A DNA stretch of 64,000 nt. Source: Acinetobacter sp. WCHAc010034 (GTDB lineage Bacteria; Pseudomonadota; Gammaproteobacteria; Pseudomonadales; Moraxellaceae). Made by a program: the position numbers and the translations under genes. Under the pieces are notes generated by a model. That model worked only from the letters and a program-made list of their open reading frames with translations, searched no databases and was not told where the DNA came from. This document shows positions 46,923-55,938 of this stretch, in pieces (position 1 is the stretch's first letter; every line of letters starts with the position of its first letter). Location: assembly GCF_001696615.3 (NCBI RefSeq), contig NZ_CP032279.1, positions 124,001 to 188,000 on the forward strand, written 5' to 3'.

Positions 46923-47708
46923 ATGTCAGAGCGTCAAAGATTTCAAAATAAAGTAATTATTGTCACAGGCGCAGCCCAAGGCATCGGCCGCGGGGTTGCC
47001 CTGCAGGCAGCTGCGGAAGGCGCCCAAGTCGTCCTTGCCGACCTTTCAGCCTATGTGGAAGATGTGCTGGCGGAGATTCTGGCTGCCGGCGGCGATGCCG
47101 TCACCATCCGGGCCGATTTAGAAACTTTTGCCGGCGCGCAGTCTGTGGCGGCTAAAGCTGCAGCCAGCTATGGCCGGATTGACGCCCTCATCAATAATGT
47201 CGGCGGCGCGATCTGGATGAAGCCTTTTCAGGAGTTTTCTGAAGAGGAAATCATTAAAGAAGTCAACCGTTCGCTGTTTCCGGCGCTGTGGTGCTGCCGC
47301 GCGGTATTGCCGGAAATGATCAAAAATCAGCAAGGCACGATTGTCAATGTATCTTCGATTGCCACACGCGGCATTAACCGCGTGCCGTATTCGGCGTCTA
47401 AAGGCGGCGTGAACGGCTTAACGGCTGCCCTCGCCTTTGAACATGCCAAAGACGGCATCCGGGTCAATGCGGTAGCCACCGGCGGCACAGAGGCGCCGCC
47501 GCGCAAAGTGCCGCGCAACGCCAGCCCGCTGTCTGAAAATGAACAGGCGTGGATGCAGCAAGTGGTGGATCAGACCATTGACCGCACGTTCCTTGGGCGC
47601 TACGGCACCATTCAGGAACAGGTGAACGCCATTCTGTTCCTTGCTTCGGATGAATCTTCCTATATGACCGGCACGGTGGTGCCTGTGGGCGGCGGAGATC
47701 AGGGCTAA
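46923..47708 (+). CDS. benD: Benzoate diol dehydrogenase (SDR)
   Basis: 261 aa from the ATG at 46923 (AAGGAG ten bases upstream). Classical short-chain dehydrogenase: NAD-binding TGAAQGIGRGVALQ, NNVGGAIWMKP, and the catalytic Ser-Tyr-Lys in IVNVSSIATRGINRVPYSASKGG. It converts 2-hydro-1,2-dihydroxybenzoate to catechol with release of CO2 and NADH. The C-terminal TGTVVPVGGGDQG is typical. It follows benC by 20 bp. After this step the carbon enters the catA reaction. Confidence 0.94.
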   Translation: MSERQRFQNKVIIVTGAAQGIGRGVALQAAAEGAQVVLADLSAYVEDVLAEILAAGGDAVTIRADLETFAGAQSVAAKAAASYGRIDALINNVGGAIWMKPFQEFSEEEIIKEVNRSLFPALWCCRAVLPEMIKNQQGTIVNVSSIATRGINRVPYSASKGGVNGLTAALAFEHAKDGIRVNAVATGGTEAPPRKVPRNASPLSENEQAWMQQVVDQTIDRTFLGRYGTIQEQVNAILFLASDESSYMTGTVVPVGGGDQG

Positions 47709-47773
47709 GCTGGCCTGATCAGCGCTTTACTTTTTTCAGCAGGATCATTGAACACCGCATGGAGGCAATGCCA

Positions 47774-48994
47774 ATGGCAGACCTGTTAAAGACCTTGAAA
47801 GAAGACTGGTCAATTTCAGCCACGGCTGCAGGATTTTTAGCCGTGCTGATTTCTTATGCCGGGCCGCTGGTGATTTTCTTTCAGGCTGCGCAAAAAGCCG
47901 ATGTTTCCAGCGCCATGATGATTTCATGGATCTGGGGCATTTCAATTGGCGCGGCGGCGGCCGGCATTTATCTTTCGATCCGCTATAAAACGCCGGTGAT
48001 TACCGCGTGGTCTGCGCCCGGCACGGCGCTGCTTGTCACGCTGTTTCCGGATATTTCACTGAATGAAGCTGTGGCGGCCTATATCACCTCAGCCTTTGTG
48101 ATTTTTCTGATTGGCGTCAGCGGCTATTTTGACAAATTATTGAAATGGATTCCGCAGGATATAGCCGCCGCCATGATGGCTGGAATTTTATTCCAGTTTG
48201 GCCTTGGGCTGTTCACCGCAACAGATACCATGCCGGCAATTGTATTCGGCATGCTGGCCGTGTTCCTGCTGGCCAAGCGCCTTGCGCCGCGCTATGCCAT
48301 GATCTGGGTGCTGCTGGCAGGCGTTGCCTTGAGCATGGTTCTAGGCAAAATCAACCCGGTTGAGCTCAGTTTCAGCTTAGCCATGCCGCAGCTGATTGCG
48401 CCTGAATGGACATGGAATTCCACCCTGAATCTCGCCATACCGCTCATTCTAGTCAGCCTGTCGGGGCAGTTCCTGCCCGGCATGGCCATTATGAAGCTCA
48501 GCGGCTATGACACGCCTGCCAAACCGATTATCGCTGCCACCAGCATGGCCTCTTTGGCTGTCGCCTGCGTTGGCGGCATCACCATTGTCTTGGCGTCAAT
48601 TACCGCGGCTTTGTGCATGGGCAAAGATGCGCATGAGCTGAAAGAAAAACGCTATATCGCCGGCATCGCCAACGGCATTTTCTATATTTTAGGCGGCCTG
48701 TTTGCCGGCAGCATCGTCATGCTGTTCAGCCTGCTGCCCAAGGAATTGGTGGCCGCGCTTGCAGGCTTGGCGCTGCTGGGCGCAATCGCCGCCAATATTT
48801 CAATGGCAATGAAAAATGAAGCCAACCGCGACGCGGCGCTGATCACCTTTTTAGCCACAGCTTCCGGCATGCATTTTCTAGGCCTCAGCTCGGTTTTCTG
48901 GGGGATCTGCATCGGCATCGCCGCGCACCTTGTGCTGAGCAGGCGCGAACCTGAGGCGGCGGCTCTCTCATCCACTCAAAGCTCCAAAAGTTAA
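47774..48994 (+). CDS. benE: Benzoate/H+ symporter BenE family
   Basis: 406 aa from the ATG at 47774, seven bases after GGAGG; ATGs at 47759 and 47768 overlap the ribosome site. About eleven or twelve hydrophobic helices with BenE-family marks: TAGFLAVLISYAGPLVIFFQAA near the start, TAWSAPGTALLV, and ALLGAIAANISMAM towards the end. Probably a second inner-membrane benzoate carrier beside BenK, or an exporter; the family function is not firmly settled. It is the last ben gene before the catIJFD block. Confidence 0.9.
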   Translation: MADLLKTLKEDWSISATAAGFLAVLISYAGPLVIFFQAAQKADVSSAMMISWIWGISIGAAAAGIYLSIRYKTPVITAWSAPGTALLVTLFPDISLNEAVAAYITSAFVIFLIGVSGYFDKLLKWIPQDIAAAMMAGILFQFGLGLFTATDTMPAIVFGMLAVFLLAKRLAPRYAMIWVLLAGVALSMVLGKINPVELSFSLAMPQLIAPEWTWNSTLNLAIPLILVSLSGQFLPGMAIMKLSGYDTPAKPIIAATSMASLAVACVGGITIVLASITAALCMGKDAHELKEKRYIAGIANGIFYILGGLFAGSIVMLFSLLPKELVAALAGLALLGAIAANISMAMKNEANRDAALITFLATASGMHFLGLSSVFWGICIGIAAHLVLSRREPEAAALSSTQSSKS

Positions 48995-49021
48995 CGGGCG
49001 CATCATAAATTAGGAAATCAT

Positions 49022-49708
49022 ATGATTGATAAAAGCACTGCTTCGCTGCACGAAGCGCTTTCACAGATTAAGGATGGCTCCACCGTCATGATTGGCGGCT
49101 TCGGCACGGCAGGCCAGCCTGCAGAACTGATTGACGGGCTGATTGAGCTGGGTGTCAAAGGCCTGACCATCATCAACAACAATGCCGGCAACGGCGATTA
49201 CGGCTTGGCCAAGCTGCTGAAAGCCGGCGCCGTGCGCAAAATTATCTGCTCCTTCCCGCGCCAGTCAGATTCCTGGGTTTTTGATGAGCTGTACCGCGCC
49301 GGAAAAATTGAACTGGAACTGGTGCCGCAGGGCAATCTGGCCTGCCGCATTCAGGCCGCCGGCATGGGCTTGGGGCCAATCTATACCCCGACCGGCTTCG
49401 GCACGCTGCTGGCGGAAGGCAAGCCGATGCTGCACTACGAAGGCAAAGACTTTGTGCTGGAAAATCCCATCAAAGCAGACTTTGCCTTAATCAAGGCGCA
49501 TCAGGGCGACCGCTGGGGCAACTTGGTTTACAACAAATCGGCGCGCAACTTCGGCCCGATTATGGCCATGGCAGCCGATGTCACTATTGCCCAAGTTTCT
49601 GAAGTAGTCGAGCTGGGCGCTTTAGATCCGGAGCACATCATTACTCCAGGGATTTTTGTACAGCATGTGGTTGCTGCCGGTACAAAAAAACTTGAGCAAT
49701 CCGCTTAA
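49022..49708 (+). CDS. catI: 3-oxoadipate CoA-transferase, subunit A
   Basis: 228-aa subunit A with the CoA-binding motif MIGGFGTAGQPAELIDGL and INNNAGNGDYGLAKLL, plus SFPRQSDSWVFDELY, which is characteristic of the oxoadipate rather than the acetoacetate transferases. AGGAA lies upstream of the ATG at 49022. Together with CatJ it converts beta-ketoadipate and succinyl-CoA to beta-ketoadipyl-CoA. It is a paralogue of scoA at 11417. Confidence 0.93.
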   Translation: MIDKSTASLHEALSQIKDGSTVMIGGFGTAGQPAELIDGLIELGVKGLTIINNNAGNGDYGLAKLLKAGAVRKIICSFPRQSDSWVFDELYRAGKIELELVPQGNLACRIQAAGMGLGPIYTPTGFGTLLAEGKPMLHYEGKDFVLENPIKADFALIKAHQGDRWGNLVYNKSARNFGPIMAMAADVTIAQVSEVVELGALDPEHIITPGIFVQHVVAAGTKKLEQSA

Positions 49709-49726
49709 TCACGTGAGGACAAAAAG

Positions 49727-50380
49727 ATGAGTTATACCAAATTAAGCCGTGATCAAATTGCTGAGCGTGTTGCACAAGATATTCCAGACGGCGCCTATGT
49801 GAACCTCGGCATTGGCCTGCCGACTAAAATTTCCAGCTACCTGCCTGCAGACAAAGACGTATTTCTGCACTCTGAAAATGGCCTTCTGGCTTTCGGCCCG
49901 CCGCCGGCCGCAGGCGAAGAGGATCCGGAACTGATTAATGCAGGCAAAGAATATGTGACCCTGCTTCAAGGCGGCAGTTTTTTCCATCACGGCGATTCAT
50001 TTGCGATGATGCGCGGCGGCCATTTGGATATCTGCGTACTGGGCGCATTTCAGGTGGCTGAAAACGGCGACTTGGCCAACTGGCATACCGGCGCGCCGGA
50101 TGCGGTTCCTGCGGTCGGCGGCGCGATGGACTTAGCAGTCGGCGCCAAAAAAGTCTTTGTCACCACCGACCACGTCACTAAAAAAGGCGAGCCGAAAATT
50201 GTGGAGGCACTGACTTATCCCGCGACCGGCCTGAAGTGCGTAGACCGCATTTACACCGACCTGTGCGTGATTGATGTCAGCCCGGATGGCATGAAAGTGA
50301 TTGAAAAGGTGGATGGGCTGAGCTTTGCTGAACTGCAGGCTTTGACCGGCGCGAAGCTGACGGATGCAACGCAGGGCTGA
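49727..50380 (+). CDS. catJ: 3-oxoadipate CoA-transferase, subunit B
   Basis: 217-aa subunit B, 18 bp after catI. The catalytic glutamate is in FLHSENGLLAFGPPP (about residue 46), and AMMRGGHLDICVLGAFQVAENGDLANW and GGAMDLAVGAKKV are typical. The GPPPAAGEEDPELINAGK loop is longer than in scoB, as expected for PcaJ/CatJ. A gap of 195 bp carrying a repeat separates it from catF. Confidence 0.93.
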   Translation: MSYTKLSRDQIAERVAQDIPDGAYVNLGIGLPTKISSYLPADKDVFLHSENGLLAFGPPPAAGEEDPELINAGKEYVTLLQGGSFFHHGDSFAMMRGGHLDICVLGAFQVAENGDLANWHTGAPDAVPAVGGAMDLAVGAKKVFVTTDHVTKKGEPKIVEALTYPATGLKCVDRIYTDLCVIDVSPDGMKVIEKVDGLSFAELQALTGAKLTDATQG

Positions 50381-50433
50381 TTAAAACTTCTAGCTCCATC
50401 CCGGCTTTAAAAATAAGGGCTTCCGCGGCATGA

Positions 50434-50546
50434 GCCGGTCAGCGGTTAAGAGTCTCCCTCCTTTTAGGAGGGATTAAGGGAGGTTTTAATGAGCCACTTA
50501 GCTTGAACTGAATCCCTCCCAGCCGCCCTTTTATAAAGGAAGGAGC
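50434..50546. repeat. Paired, inverted CTCC palindromes between catJ and catF
   Basis: Left part: CCTCC-TTTTA-GGAGG (50457-50471) followed by GATTAAGGGAGG. Right part, in reverse order: CCCTCCCAGCC then CCTT-TTATAA-AGG with AAGGAG. A GCCGGTCAGCGGTTAAG at 50434-50450 resembles the terminal repeat of the cassettes at 52.7 and 63.4 kb. It looks like a decayed copy of the same cassette. Confidence 0.5.
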
Positions 50547-50575
50547 TTTCTTTATCTATTATGAGTAAATAAACA

Positions 50576-51781
50576 ATGAAAAACGCATACATCATTGACG
50601 CTGTCCGCACCCCTTTCGGACGCTACGCCGGCGGCTTGGCGCCTGTGCGCGCAGACGACTTGGGCGCTGTTCCGATCCGGGCCTTAATGGAGCGCAATCC
50701 GGCTGTGGACTGGCAACAGGCCGATGACGTGATTTACGGCTGCGCCAATCAGGCCGGCGAAGACAACCGCAATGTCGGGCGCATGTCCGCGCTGCTGGCG
50801 GGCCTGCCGCATCAGGTGCCGGCAACCACAGTGAACCGGCTCTGCGGTTCATCGCTGGACGCGGTGGCAATGGCTGCCCGCGCGATTAAAGCCGGCGAAG
50901 CGCATCTGATTATTGCCGGCGGCGTAGAGTCAATGTCGCGCGCGCCGCTGGTCATGGGCAAGTCTGAAACCGCCTACGGCCGCAGCCAGAAGCTTGAAGA
51001 CACTACCATGGGCTGGCGCTTCATCAACCCGAAACTGAAAGAAATTTACGGCGTGGAAACCATGCCGCAGACTGCGGAAAATGTGGCGGAACAGTTTGGC
51101 ATCAGCCGCGCAGATCAGGACAAATTCGCCTTAGAAAGCCAAAAACGCACGGCGGCGGCGCAGCAGCAGAGTTTCTTCGCCAAGGAAATCATCCCTGTGG
51201 CAATTCCGCAGCGCAAAGGCGAAGCGGTTATTGTAGATGCAGATGAGCATCCGCGCGCATCCACCACGGCAGAAGGCTTGGCGAAGCTCAAGCCCGTAGT
51301 CAAGGCGGACGGCACCGTTACTGCAGGCAATGCTTCGGGCATCAATGACGGCGCGGCTGCCCTGCTGATTGCCTCAGATGAAGCGGTGGAAAAGTACGGC
51401 CTGAAAGCCCGCGCCAAAATTGTCGGCGCCGCTGCTGTCGGCGTGGAGCCGCGCATCATGGGCTTTGGCCCTGCGCCGGCAATCAAAAAACTGCTGCAGC
51501 AAACAGGCCTAACTTTAGAGCAGATGGAGGTGATTGAGCTGAATGAAGCCTTTGCAGCGCAGGCGCTGGCAGTCACCCGCGACTTGGGCCTGCCGGACAA
51601 CGCTGCGCATGTGAATCCGAATGGCGGCGCGATTGCCATTGGCCACCCGCTGGGCGCATCCGGCGCGCGTCTGGTGACAACCGCGCTGAATCAGCTGGAA
51701 CTGATTCAAGGCCGCTATGCGCTGTGCTCCATGTGCATTGGCGTTGGCCAAGGCATTGCCCTGATTATTGAGCGTGTCTAA
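50576..51781 (+). CDS. catF: 3-oxoadipyl-CoA thiolase
   Basis: 401-aa thiolase that splits beta-ketoadipyl-CoA into succinyl-CoA and acetyl-CoA. The acyl-accepting cysteine is in TVNRLCGSSLDAVAMAA (about residue 90), GGVESMSRAPLVM follows, and the C-terminal NPNGGAIAIGHPLGASGARL (His) and CSMCIGVGQGIA (second Cys) are intact. The ribosome site is weak, and the palindromic repeat lies 30 bp upstream, so translation initiation could be influenced by it. Equivalent to PcaF of the protocatechuate branch. Confidence 0.94.
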   Translation: MKNAYIIDAVRTPFGRYAGGLAPVRADDLGAVPIRALMERNPAVDWQQADDVIYGCANQAGEDNRNVGRMSALLAGLPHQVPATTVNRLCGSSLDAVAMAARAIKAGEAHLIIAGGVESMSRAPLVMGKSETAYGRSQKLEDTTMGWRFINPKLKEIYGVETMPQTAENVAEQFGISRADQDKFALESQKRTAAAQQQSFFAKEIIPVAIPQRKGEAVIVDADEHPRASTTAEGLAKLKPVVKADGTVTAGNASGINDGAAALLIASDEAVEKYGLKARAKIVGAAAVGVEPRIMGFGPAPAIKKLLQQTGLTLEQMEVIELNEAFAAQALAVTRDLGLPDNAAHVNPNGGAIAIGHPLGASGARLVTTALNQLELIQGRYALCSMCIGVGQGIALIIERV

Positions 51782-51826
51782 AAACAGACTTTCCCTGCTT
51801 CAAGCCTTCCTGGTGCAAAGGAAGGA
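51782..51826. repeat. CCTTCC/GGAAGG palindrome between catF and catD
   Basis: CCTTCC (51805-51810) and GGAAGG (51820-51825) enclose TGGTGCAAA and are flanked by CCCTGC before and GGCAGG after (outer pair TCCCTGC/GGCAGGA). It is a divergent member of the CTCC palindrome family. Confidence 0.4.
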
Positions 51827-51857
51827 CTGAGGCAGGATTTATGGAGAGATAAAGCAA

Positions 51858-52637
51858 ATGCCAAAATTTACATCGAATGATGCCGAAATCAACTACCAGA
51901 CTTTCGGCGACAGCGCCAAACCGGCCTTAGTCTTTTCCAATTCATTGGGGACGAAATTCAGCATGTGGCAGCCGCAAATTGATTTTTTTCAGAAAGATTT
52001 TTTTGTGGTCTGCTACGACACCCGCGGACACGGCCATTCATCTGCGCCCAAAGGCCCTTACAGCCTTGATGCATTGGGCCTGGATGTGATTCATCTGCTG
52101 GATCATTTGAATATTCAGAAAGCCAGCTTCTGCGGCATTTCTATGGGCGGATTGACTGGCCAATGGCTGGCCATTCATCACCCGGAACGCTTTAACCGCG
52201 CGATTGTCTGCAATACTGCAGCTAAAATTGGCCAAGAACAGGCTTGGAATGAGCGGGCTGCCCTTGTCCGCCAGCAAGGCCTGCAGCCGATTGCAGAAAC
52301 CGCAGCTTCGCGCTGGTTTACCGAGCCCTTTATCCAAAGCCAATCAGCAATTGTGCAATCTTTGAGTAACGACTTAGGTGCTGGCAGCCCTGAAGGTTAT
52401 GCAAGCTGCTGTGAGGCTTTGGCTAAAGCGGATTTACGCCAGCTGCTGCAGGATATTACCGTGCCGATGCTGGTGGTTGCCGGGCAAAAAGACCCGGTCA
52501 CCACTGTTTCAGACGCGCAGTATATTGTGAACCATGTGCGCAGCAGCGCACTTTTTGAAATTAAGGCTTCGCATATTTCCAATTTGGAACAGCCTAAAGC
52601 ATTCAATCAGGCCGTATCCAGCTTTCTTCAACAGTAA
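51858..52637 (+). CDS. catD: 3-oxoadipate enol-lactonase
   Basis: 259-aa alpha/beta hydrolase that opens the enol-lactone to beta-ketoadipate. Nucleophile Ser95 in FCGISMGGLTG, catalytic Asp in GQKDPVTTV and His in KASHISNLEQP are visible. The N-terminal FSNSLGTKFSMW (oxyanion region) and DTRGHGHSSAP are typical of PcaD/CatD. GGAGAG precedes the ATG. Last gene of the 11.3-kb ben-cat run; its 3' end is followed directly by a nested-palindrome cassette. Confidence 0.94.
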   Translation: MPKFTSNDAEINYQTFGDSAKPALVFSNSLGTKFSMWQPQIDFFQKDFFVVCYDTRGHGHSSAPKGPYSLDALGLDVIHLLDHLNIQKASFCGISMGGLTGQWLAIHHPERFNRAIVCNTAAKIGQEQAWNERAALVRQQGLQPIAETAASRWFTEPFIQSQSAIVQSLSNDLGAGSPEGYASCCEALAKADLRQLLQDITVPMLVVAGQKDPVTTVSDAQYIVNHVRSSALFEIKASHISNLEQPKAFNQAVSSFLQQ

Positions 52638-52654
52638 AATACAGCGCAATAGCA

Positions 52655-52869
52655 AGCCTCGCATCATGTGATAATGCCAGTCAGTTAAGGATTTTTAATC
52701 CTCCCCAACCCTCCTTTTTCAAAGGAGGGAGCGTTTTGAAATTCAGTATGATATTGAATTCAAGAGTGTTCCCCTCTTTTTCAAAGAGGAGTTAGCGGAG
52801 ATTTATCAATCAGTAATAATGAAATTACGCTTAACTGATCAGCATTATGCATCATGTGAGGCTTTTTTT
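52655..52869. repeat. Nested-palindrome cassette, copy A (catD / CoA-transferase junction)
   Basis: Outer imperfect inverted repeats of about 34 bp: left 52655-52689, ending TAATGCCAGTCAGTTAAG; right 52830-52863, beginning CTTAACTGATCAGCATTA and ending GAGGCTTTTTTT. Inside lie two hairpins in opposite order: CCCTCCTTT-TTC-AAAGGAGGG (52709-52729, with CCTCCCC before) and CCTCTTT-TTC-AAAGAGG (52773-52789, with GCGGAG after). The right arm ends in a T-tract, so it can also terminate catD. It lies between convergent genes. Confidence 0.7.
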
Positions 52870-52938
52870 ATGCGCTGATCAATACGAAATAGAATTGATT
52901 ATGCTGAGTAAAGTATAGGAAATCAATTTTGATAGAGT

Positions 52939-52971
52939 AAAAAAGCCGAAGCTTAAGCGGCATGCTTCGGC
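52939..52971 (-). terminator. Terminator of the CaiB-type CoA-transferase gene
   Basis: On the minus strand GCCGAAGC and GCTTCGGC (52964-52971 and 52945-52952 on the plus strand) enclose an 11-nt loop and are followed by six Ts. It lies 50 bp beyond the stop at 53021. Confidence 0.85.
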
Positions 52972-53020
52972 CAAACAGGAACTAAAAACCGTTTATTCCT
53001 CAGAGTAAAATCAGCAAAAA

Positions 53021-54247
53021 TCAAGCAAGCAACCCGTCAATCACACCCTTTTCCTTCAGCAGCATTAATTCTTCCGCTGTTTTAAACTCAGATAAAACTT
53101 GCGCGGTGTGTTCGCCCAGCTGCGGCGGCGCATGCCTATATTCCACAGGCGTATCTGACAGCTTGATGGGAGAGCCAATTATTTTAAAGTTTTCATTCAG
53201 CGCATGCGGAATATTCACCAGCATATTGCGGTGCTGAATTTGCGGTTCAGCCAGCGCCTCTTCAACCGAATTGATCACGCCTACAGGCACTTTCACGGCA
53301 TGAATCGCCGCCACCCATTCTTTGGCGGTTCTCTGCAGGAAATATTCAGACAGCAAAGGAATCAGCTGATTGCGGTGCTTTACCCGGTCCTGATTGCGCA
53401 GATAATTGGGATTTTCCAGCAGTTCTGGATAGCCAATGGCAATGCACAGGTCTTTAAACTGCTTATCGTTGCCGCAGGCGATGATAAATTCCTGATCTTG
53501 CGCTTTAAAGGTTTGATACGGCACAATATTCGGATGCTTATTGCCCATGCGCTGAGGCGCAGCGCCAGCCGTTAAATAGTTCATGCCCTGATTGGCCAGC
53601 GCAGCCACCTGCACATCCAGCAGCGACAGATCAATATGCTGCCCGCGGCCTGTGCGCAGGCGCGCCAGCAAAGCAGCTTGAATGGCAATAACCGCATACA
53701 GCCCAGTTTGAATATCCGCCACGGCCACGCCAACTTTTTGCGCGCCGCCGCCTGCGTCATCCGCTTCACCTGTAATGCTCATCAAGCCTGACATGCCTTG
53801 AATAATAAAGTCATAGCCCGGCTCCGCCGCGCGCGGGCCGTCTTGGCCAAAGCCGGTAATCGAGCAGTACACCAGGTTCGGATTCAGTGCGCTCAGCGAT
53901 GCATAGTCCAGGCCATATTTGGCCAGCGATCCCGCCTTATAGTTTTCAATCACCACATCTGCAGTTTTGGCAATCTCCTGCACCAAGGCTTGGCCTTCCG
54001 CGCTGGAAATATCAACCGCTACTGAATATTTGCTGCGGTTGGCGCACTGAAAATAGCCCGATTCCCGCGTGGCATTGCCCTGCCGGTCAGGCATCCAGGG
54101 CGGCCCCCACATGCGGGTATCATCGCCGAATTTTGGCCGTTCAATTTTAATCACTTCGGCGCCAAGATCGGCCAGAGTCTGGCCGCACCAAGGCCCAGCC
54201 AGAACACGGCTTAAATCCAGCACCCGAATTCCCTGCAATGCACCCAT
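53021..54247 (-). CDS. CaiB/BaiF family CoA-transferase, probably succinyl-CoA:glutarate CoA-transferase
   Basis: 408 aa from the ATG at 54247 with AGGAGG six bases upstream. Class III CoA-transferase marks: RVLDLSRVLAGPWCGQTLADLGAEVIKIERP, NRSKYSVAVD, the catalytic Asp in EPGYDFIIQGMSGLMSITG, and RTGRGQHIDLSLLDVQVAAL. Paired with glutaryl-CoA dehydrogenase (gap 224 bp, same strand), as in the gcdG-gcdH pair of pseudomonads and human SUGCT/GCDH. Likely role: glutarate activation in lysine or cadaverine degradation. The family fold is certain, the substrate is inferred. Confidence 0.85.
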   Translation of the reverse strand: MGALQGIRVLDLSRVLAGPWCGQTLADLGAEVIKIERPKFGDDTRMWGPPWMPDRQGNATRESGYFQCANRSKYSVAVDISSAEGQALVQEIAKTADVVIENYKAGSLAKYGLDYASLSALNPNLVYCSITGFGQDGPRAAEPGYDFIIQGMSGLMSITGEADDAGGGAQKVGVAVADIQTGLYAVIAIQAALLARLRTGRGQHIDLSLLDVQVAALANQGMNYLTAGAAPQRMGNKHPNIVPYQTFKAQDQEFIIACGNDKQFKDLCIAIGYPELLENPNYLRNQDRVKHRNQLIPLLSEYFLQRTAKEWVAAIHAVKVPVGVINSVEEALAEPQIQHRNMLVNIPHALNENFKIIGSPIKLSDTPVEYRHAPPQLGEHTAQVLSEFKTAEELMLLKEKGVIDGLLA

Positions 54248-54471
54248 TTTTGTCCTCCTGCGGCGCATAAATATTTTCCGCTTTATGCGCCGGTTTGATT
54301 ATTTTGCCTGAAGCCGCGCTATTGTTTTTATTGCGCCAGACTTCAATTCAGGCCTGTAAATACGCAGATTTACAAGCGTATTTCACGGTGAATCCTTTTG
54401 CTGTTGATAATTTTTTGCACGCAGAAACCTAATGGCGCTCCCGCAGGAGCACCAGCCTCTTTTAAAATCAA

Positions 54472-55692
54472 TTAATTACAAAATGCGGCGATGCCGGTTT
54501 GCGCGCGGCCTAAAATCAGTGCATGCACATCATGCGTGCCCTCATAGGTATTGACCACTTCAAGGTTGACCAGATGGCGCGCTACGCCGAATTCATCGCT
54601 GATGCCGTTGCCGCCCAGCATGTCGCGGGCTGCGCGGGCAATGTCCAGCGCCTTGCCGCAGTTGTTGCGCTTAATCAGCGAAGTGCCTTCAACTGAAGCA
54701 ATGCCCTCATCCTTCATCCGGCCAAAACGCAGCGCTGCCTGCAGGCCCAGCGCAATTTCGGTCTGCATATCGGCCAGCTTTTTCTGCACCAGCTGATTGG
54801 CTGCCAAAGGCCGGCCAAACTGCTTGCGGTCCATAGTGTATTGATGCGCGGTGTGCCAGCAGAACTCAGCCGCCCCCATCGCGCCCCATGCAATGCCGTA
54901 GCGCGCGCTGTTCAGGCAGGTGAATGGGCCTTTCAAGCCGCGGATTTCAGGGAAAGCGTTTTCTTCAGGCACAAAAACATTGTCCATGACAATTTCACCG
55001 GTAATGGACGCGCGCAGCCCGACTTTGCCGTGAATTGCCGGCGCAGACAGGCCTTCCCAGCCTTTTTCCAGAATAAAGCCGCGGATTTCGCCGACATTGC
55101 CCTCAGCGGAAACCTCCTTGGCCCAGACTACAAAAACATCGGCAATTGGGCTGTTGGTAATCCACATTTTTGCGCCGCTTAAGCGGTAGCCGCCAGCGAC
55201 TTTCTTGGCGCGGCTGATCATGCTGCCCGGGTCAGAACCGTGGTCAGGCTCGGTCAGGCCAAAACAGCCGATATATTCGCCTGTAGCCAGCTTCGGCAGA
55301 TATTTCTGCTTCTGCTGCGCTGAACCGAATTCATGAATCGGCACCATCACCAAAGAGCTTTGCACGCTGGCCATAGAGCGGTAGCCGGAGTCTACATATT
55401 CAATTTCACGCGCCACCAGGCCATAGCTGACATAGTTCAAGCCGGCGCCGCCGTACTGCTCCGGAATGGTTGGCCCCAGTAAGCCCAGCTCGCCCATTTC
55501 ACGGAAAATAGAGGCATCGGTTTTTTCATGGCGGAACTGTTCCAGCACGCGCGGCTGCAGCTTTTCCTGACAGTAGGCCTGCGCAGCATCGCGGATCATG
55601 CGCTCTTCCGCAGTCAGCTGCAGCTCCAGCAGCAGCGGGTCTTTCCAGTTGAATTGCATTTTTGCTTTTTGGGTCTTGGCCATTTGATTCAT
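54472..55692 (-). CDS. gcdH: Glutaryl-CoA dehydrogenase
   Basis: 406-aa acyl-CoA dehydrogenase of the glutaryl-CoA type: oxidises and decarboxylates glutaryl-CoA to crotonyl-CoA. The FAD region [17 protein letters not shown] and [18 protein letters not shown], the [21 protein letters not shown] segment and the C-terminal catalytic Glu in [19 protein letters not shown] are those of GcdH. AGAGGAAG precedes the ATG at 55692. A GGTGCTCC-TGC-GGGAGCGCC hairpin follows the stop, inside the gap to the CoA-transferase gene. Confidence 0.94.
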   Translation of the reverse strand: MNQMAKTQKAKMQFNWKDPLLLELQLTAEERMIRDAAQAYCQEKLQPRVLEQFRHEKTDASIFREMGELGLLGPTIPEQYGGAGLNYVSYGLVAREIEYVDSGYRSMASVQSSLVMVPIHEFGSAQQKQKYLPKLATGEYIGCFGLTEPDHGSDPGSMISRAKKVAGGYRLSGAKMWITNSPIADVFVVWAKEVSAEGNVGEIRGFILEKGWEGLSAPAIHGKVGLRASITGEIVMDNVFVPEENAFPEIRGLKGPFTCLNSARYGIAWGAMGAAEFCWHTAHQYTMDRKQFGRPLAANQLVQKKLADMQTEIALGLQAALRFGRMKDEGIASVEGTSLIKRNNCGKALDIARAARDMLGGNGISDEFGVARHLVNLEVVNTYEGTHDVHALILGRAQTGIAAFCN

Positions 55693-55780
55693 CGCTTCCT
55701 CTGCTTAATCATAATTTTGCGGTTAAGGCTGATGCTATGCGCGAACAAGGATGCAATCAAACGATAAATTTTCATGCTGA

Positions 55781-55797
55781 TATGCGCAATACGCATA
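55781..55797. promoter_or_regulatory. LysR-type operator between gcdH and the divergent LysR gene
   Basis: TATGCG-CAATA-CGCATA is a perfect 6-bp-arm palindrome with a T-N11-A core (55783-55795), the LysR box pattern. It lies in the 246-bp divergent gap, about 90 bp from the gcdH start and 140 bp from the LysR start. Confidence 0.55.
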
Positions 55798-55938
55798 GCT
55801 CAATCAGCCCCGGCAAAAAAATGAGCACTTAAGCCGCTGTTATTTCTCGGCTAATCGCTTATTTTTAGTTCAACGCAGCATGTGCCTGCACATTTTTCAT
55901 GCCATTTTCCGGGGCCGCCGGATAAAAGGATTTTATCG

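Noticed and set aside
50434..52869. Repeated CTCC hairpins as a CRISPR array
   Set aside because: Units are few, irregularly spaced, palindromic and oriented in mirror pairs, without spacers of constant length or cas genes.
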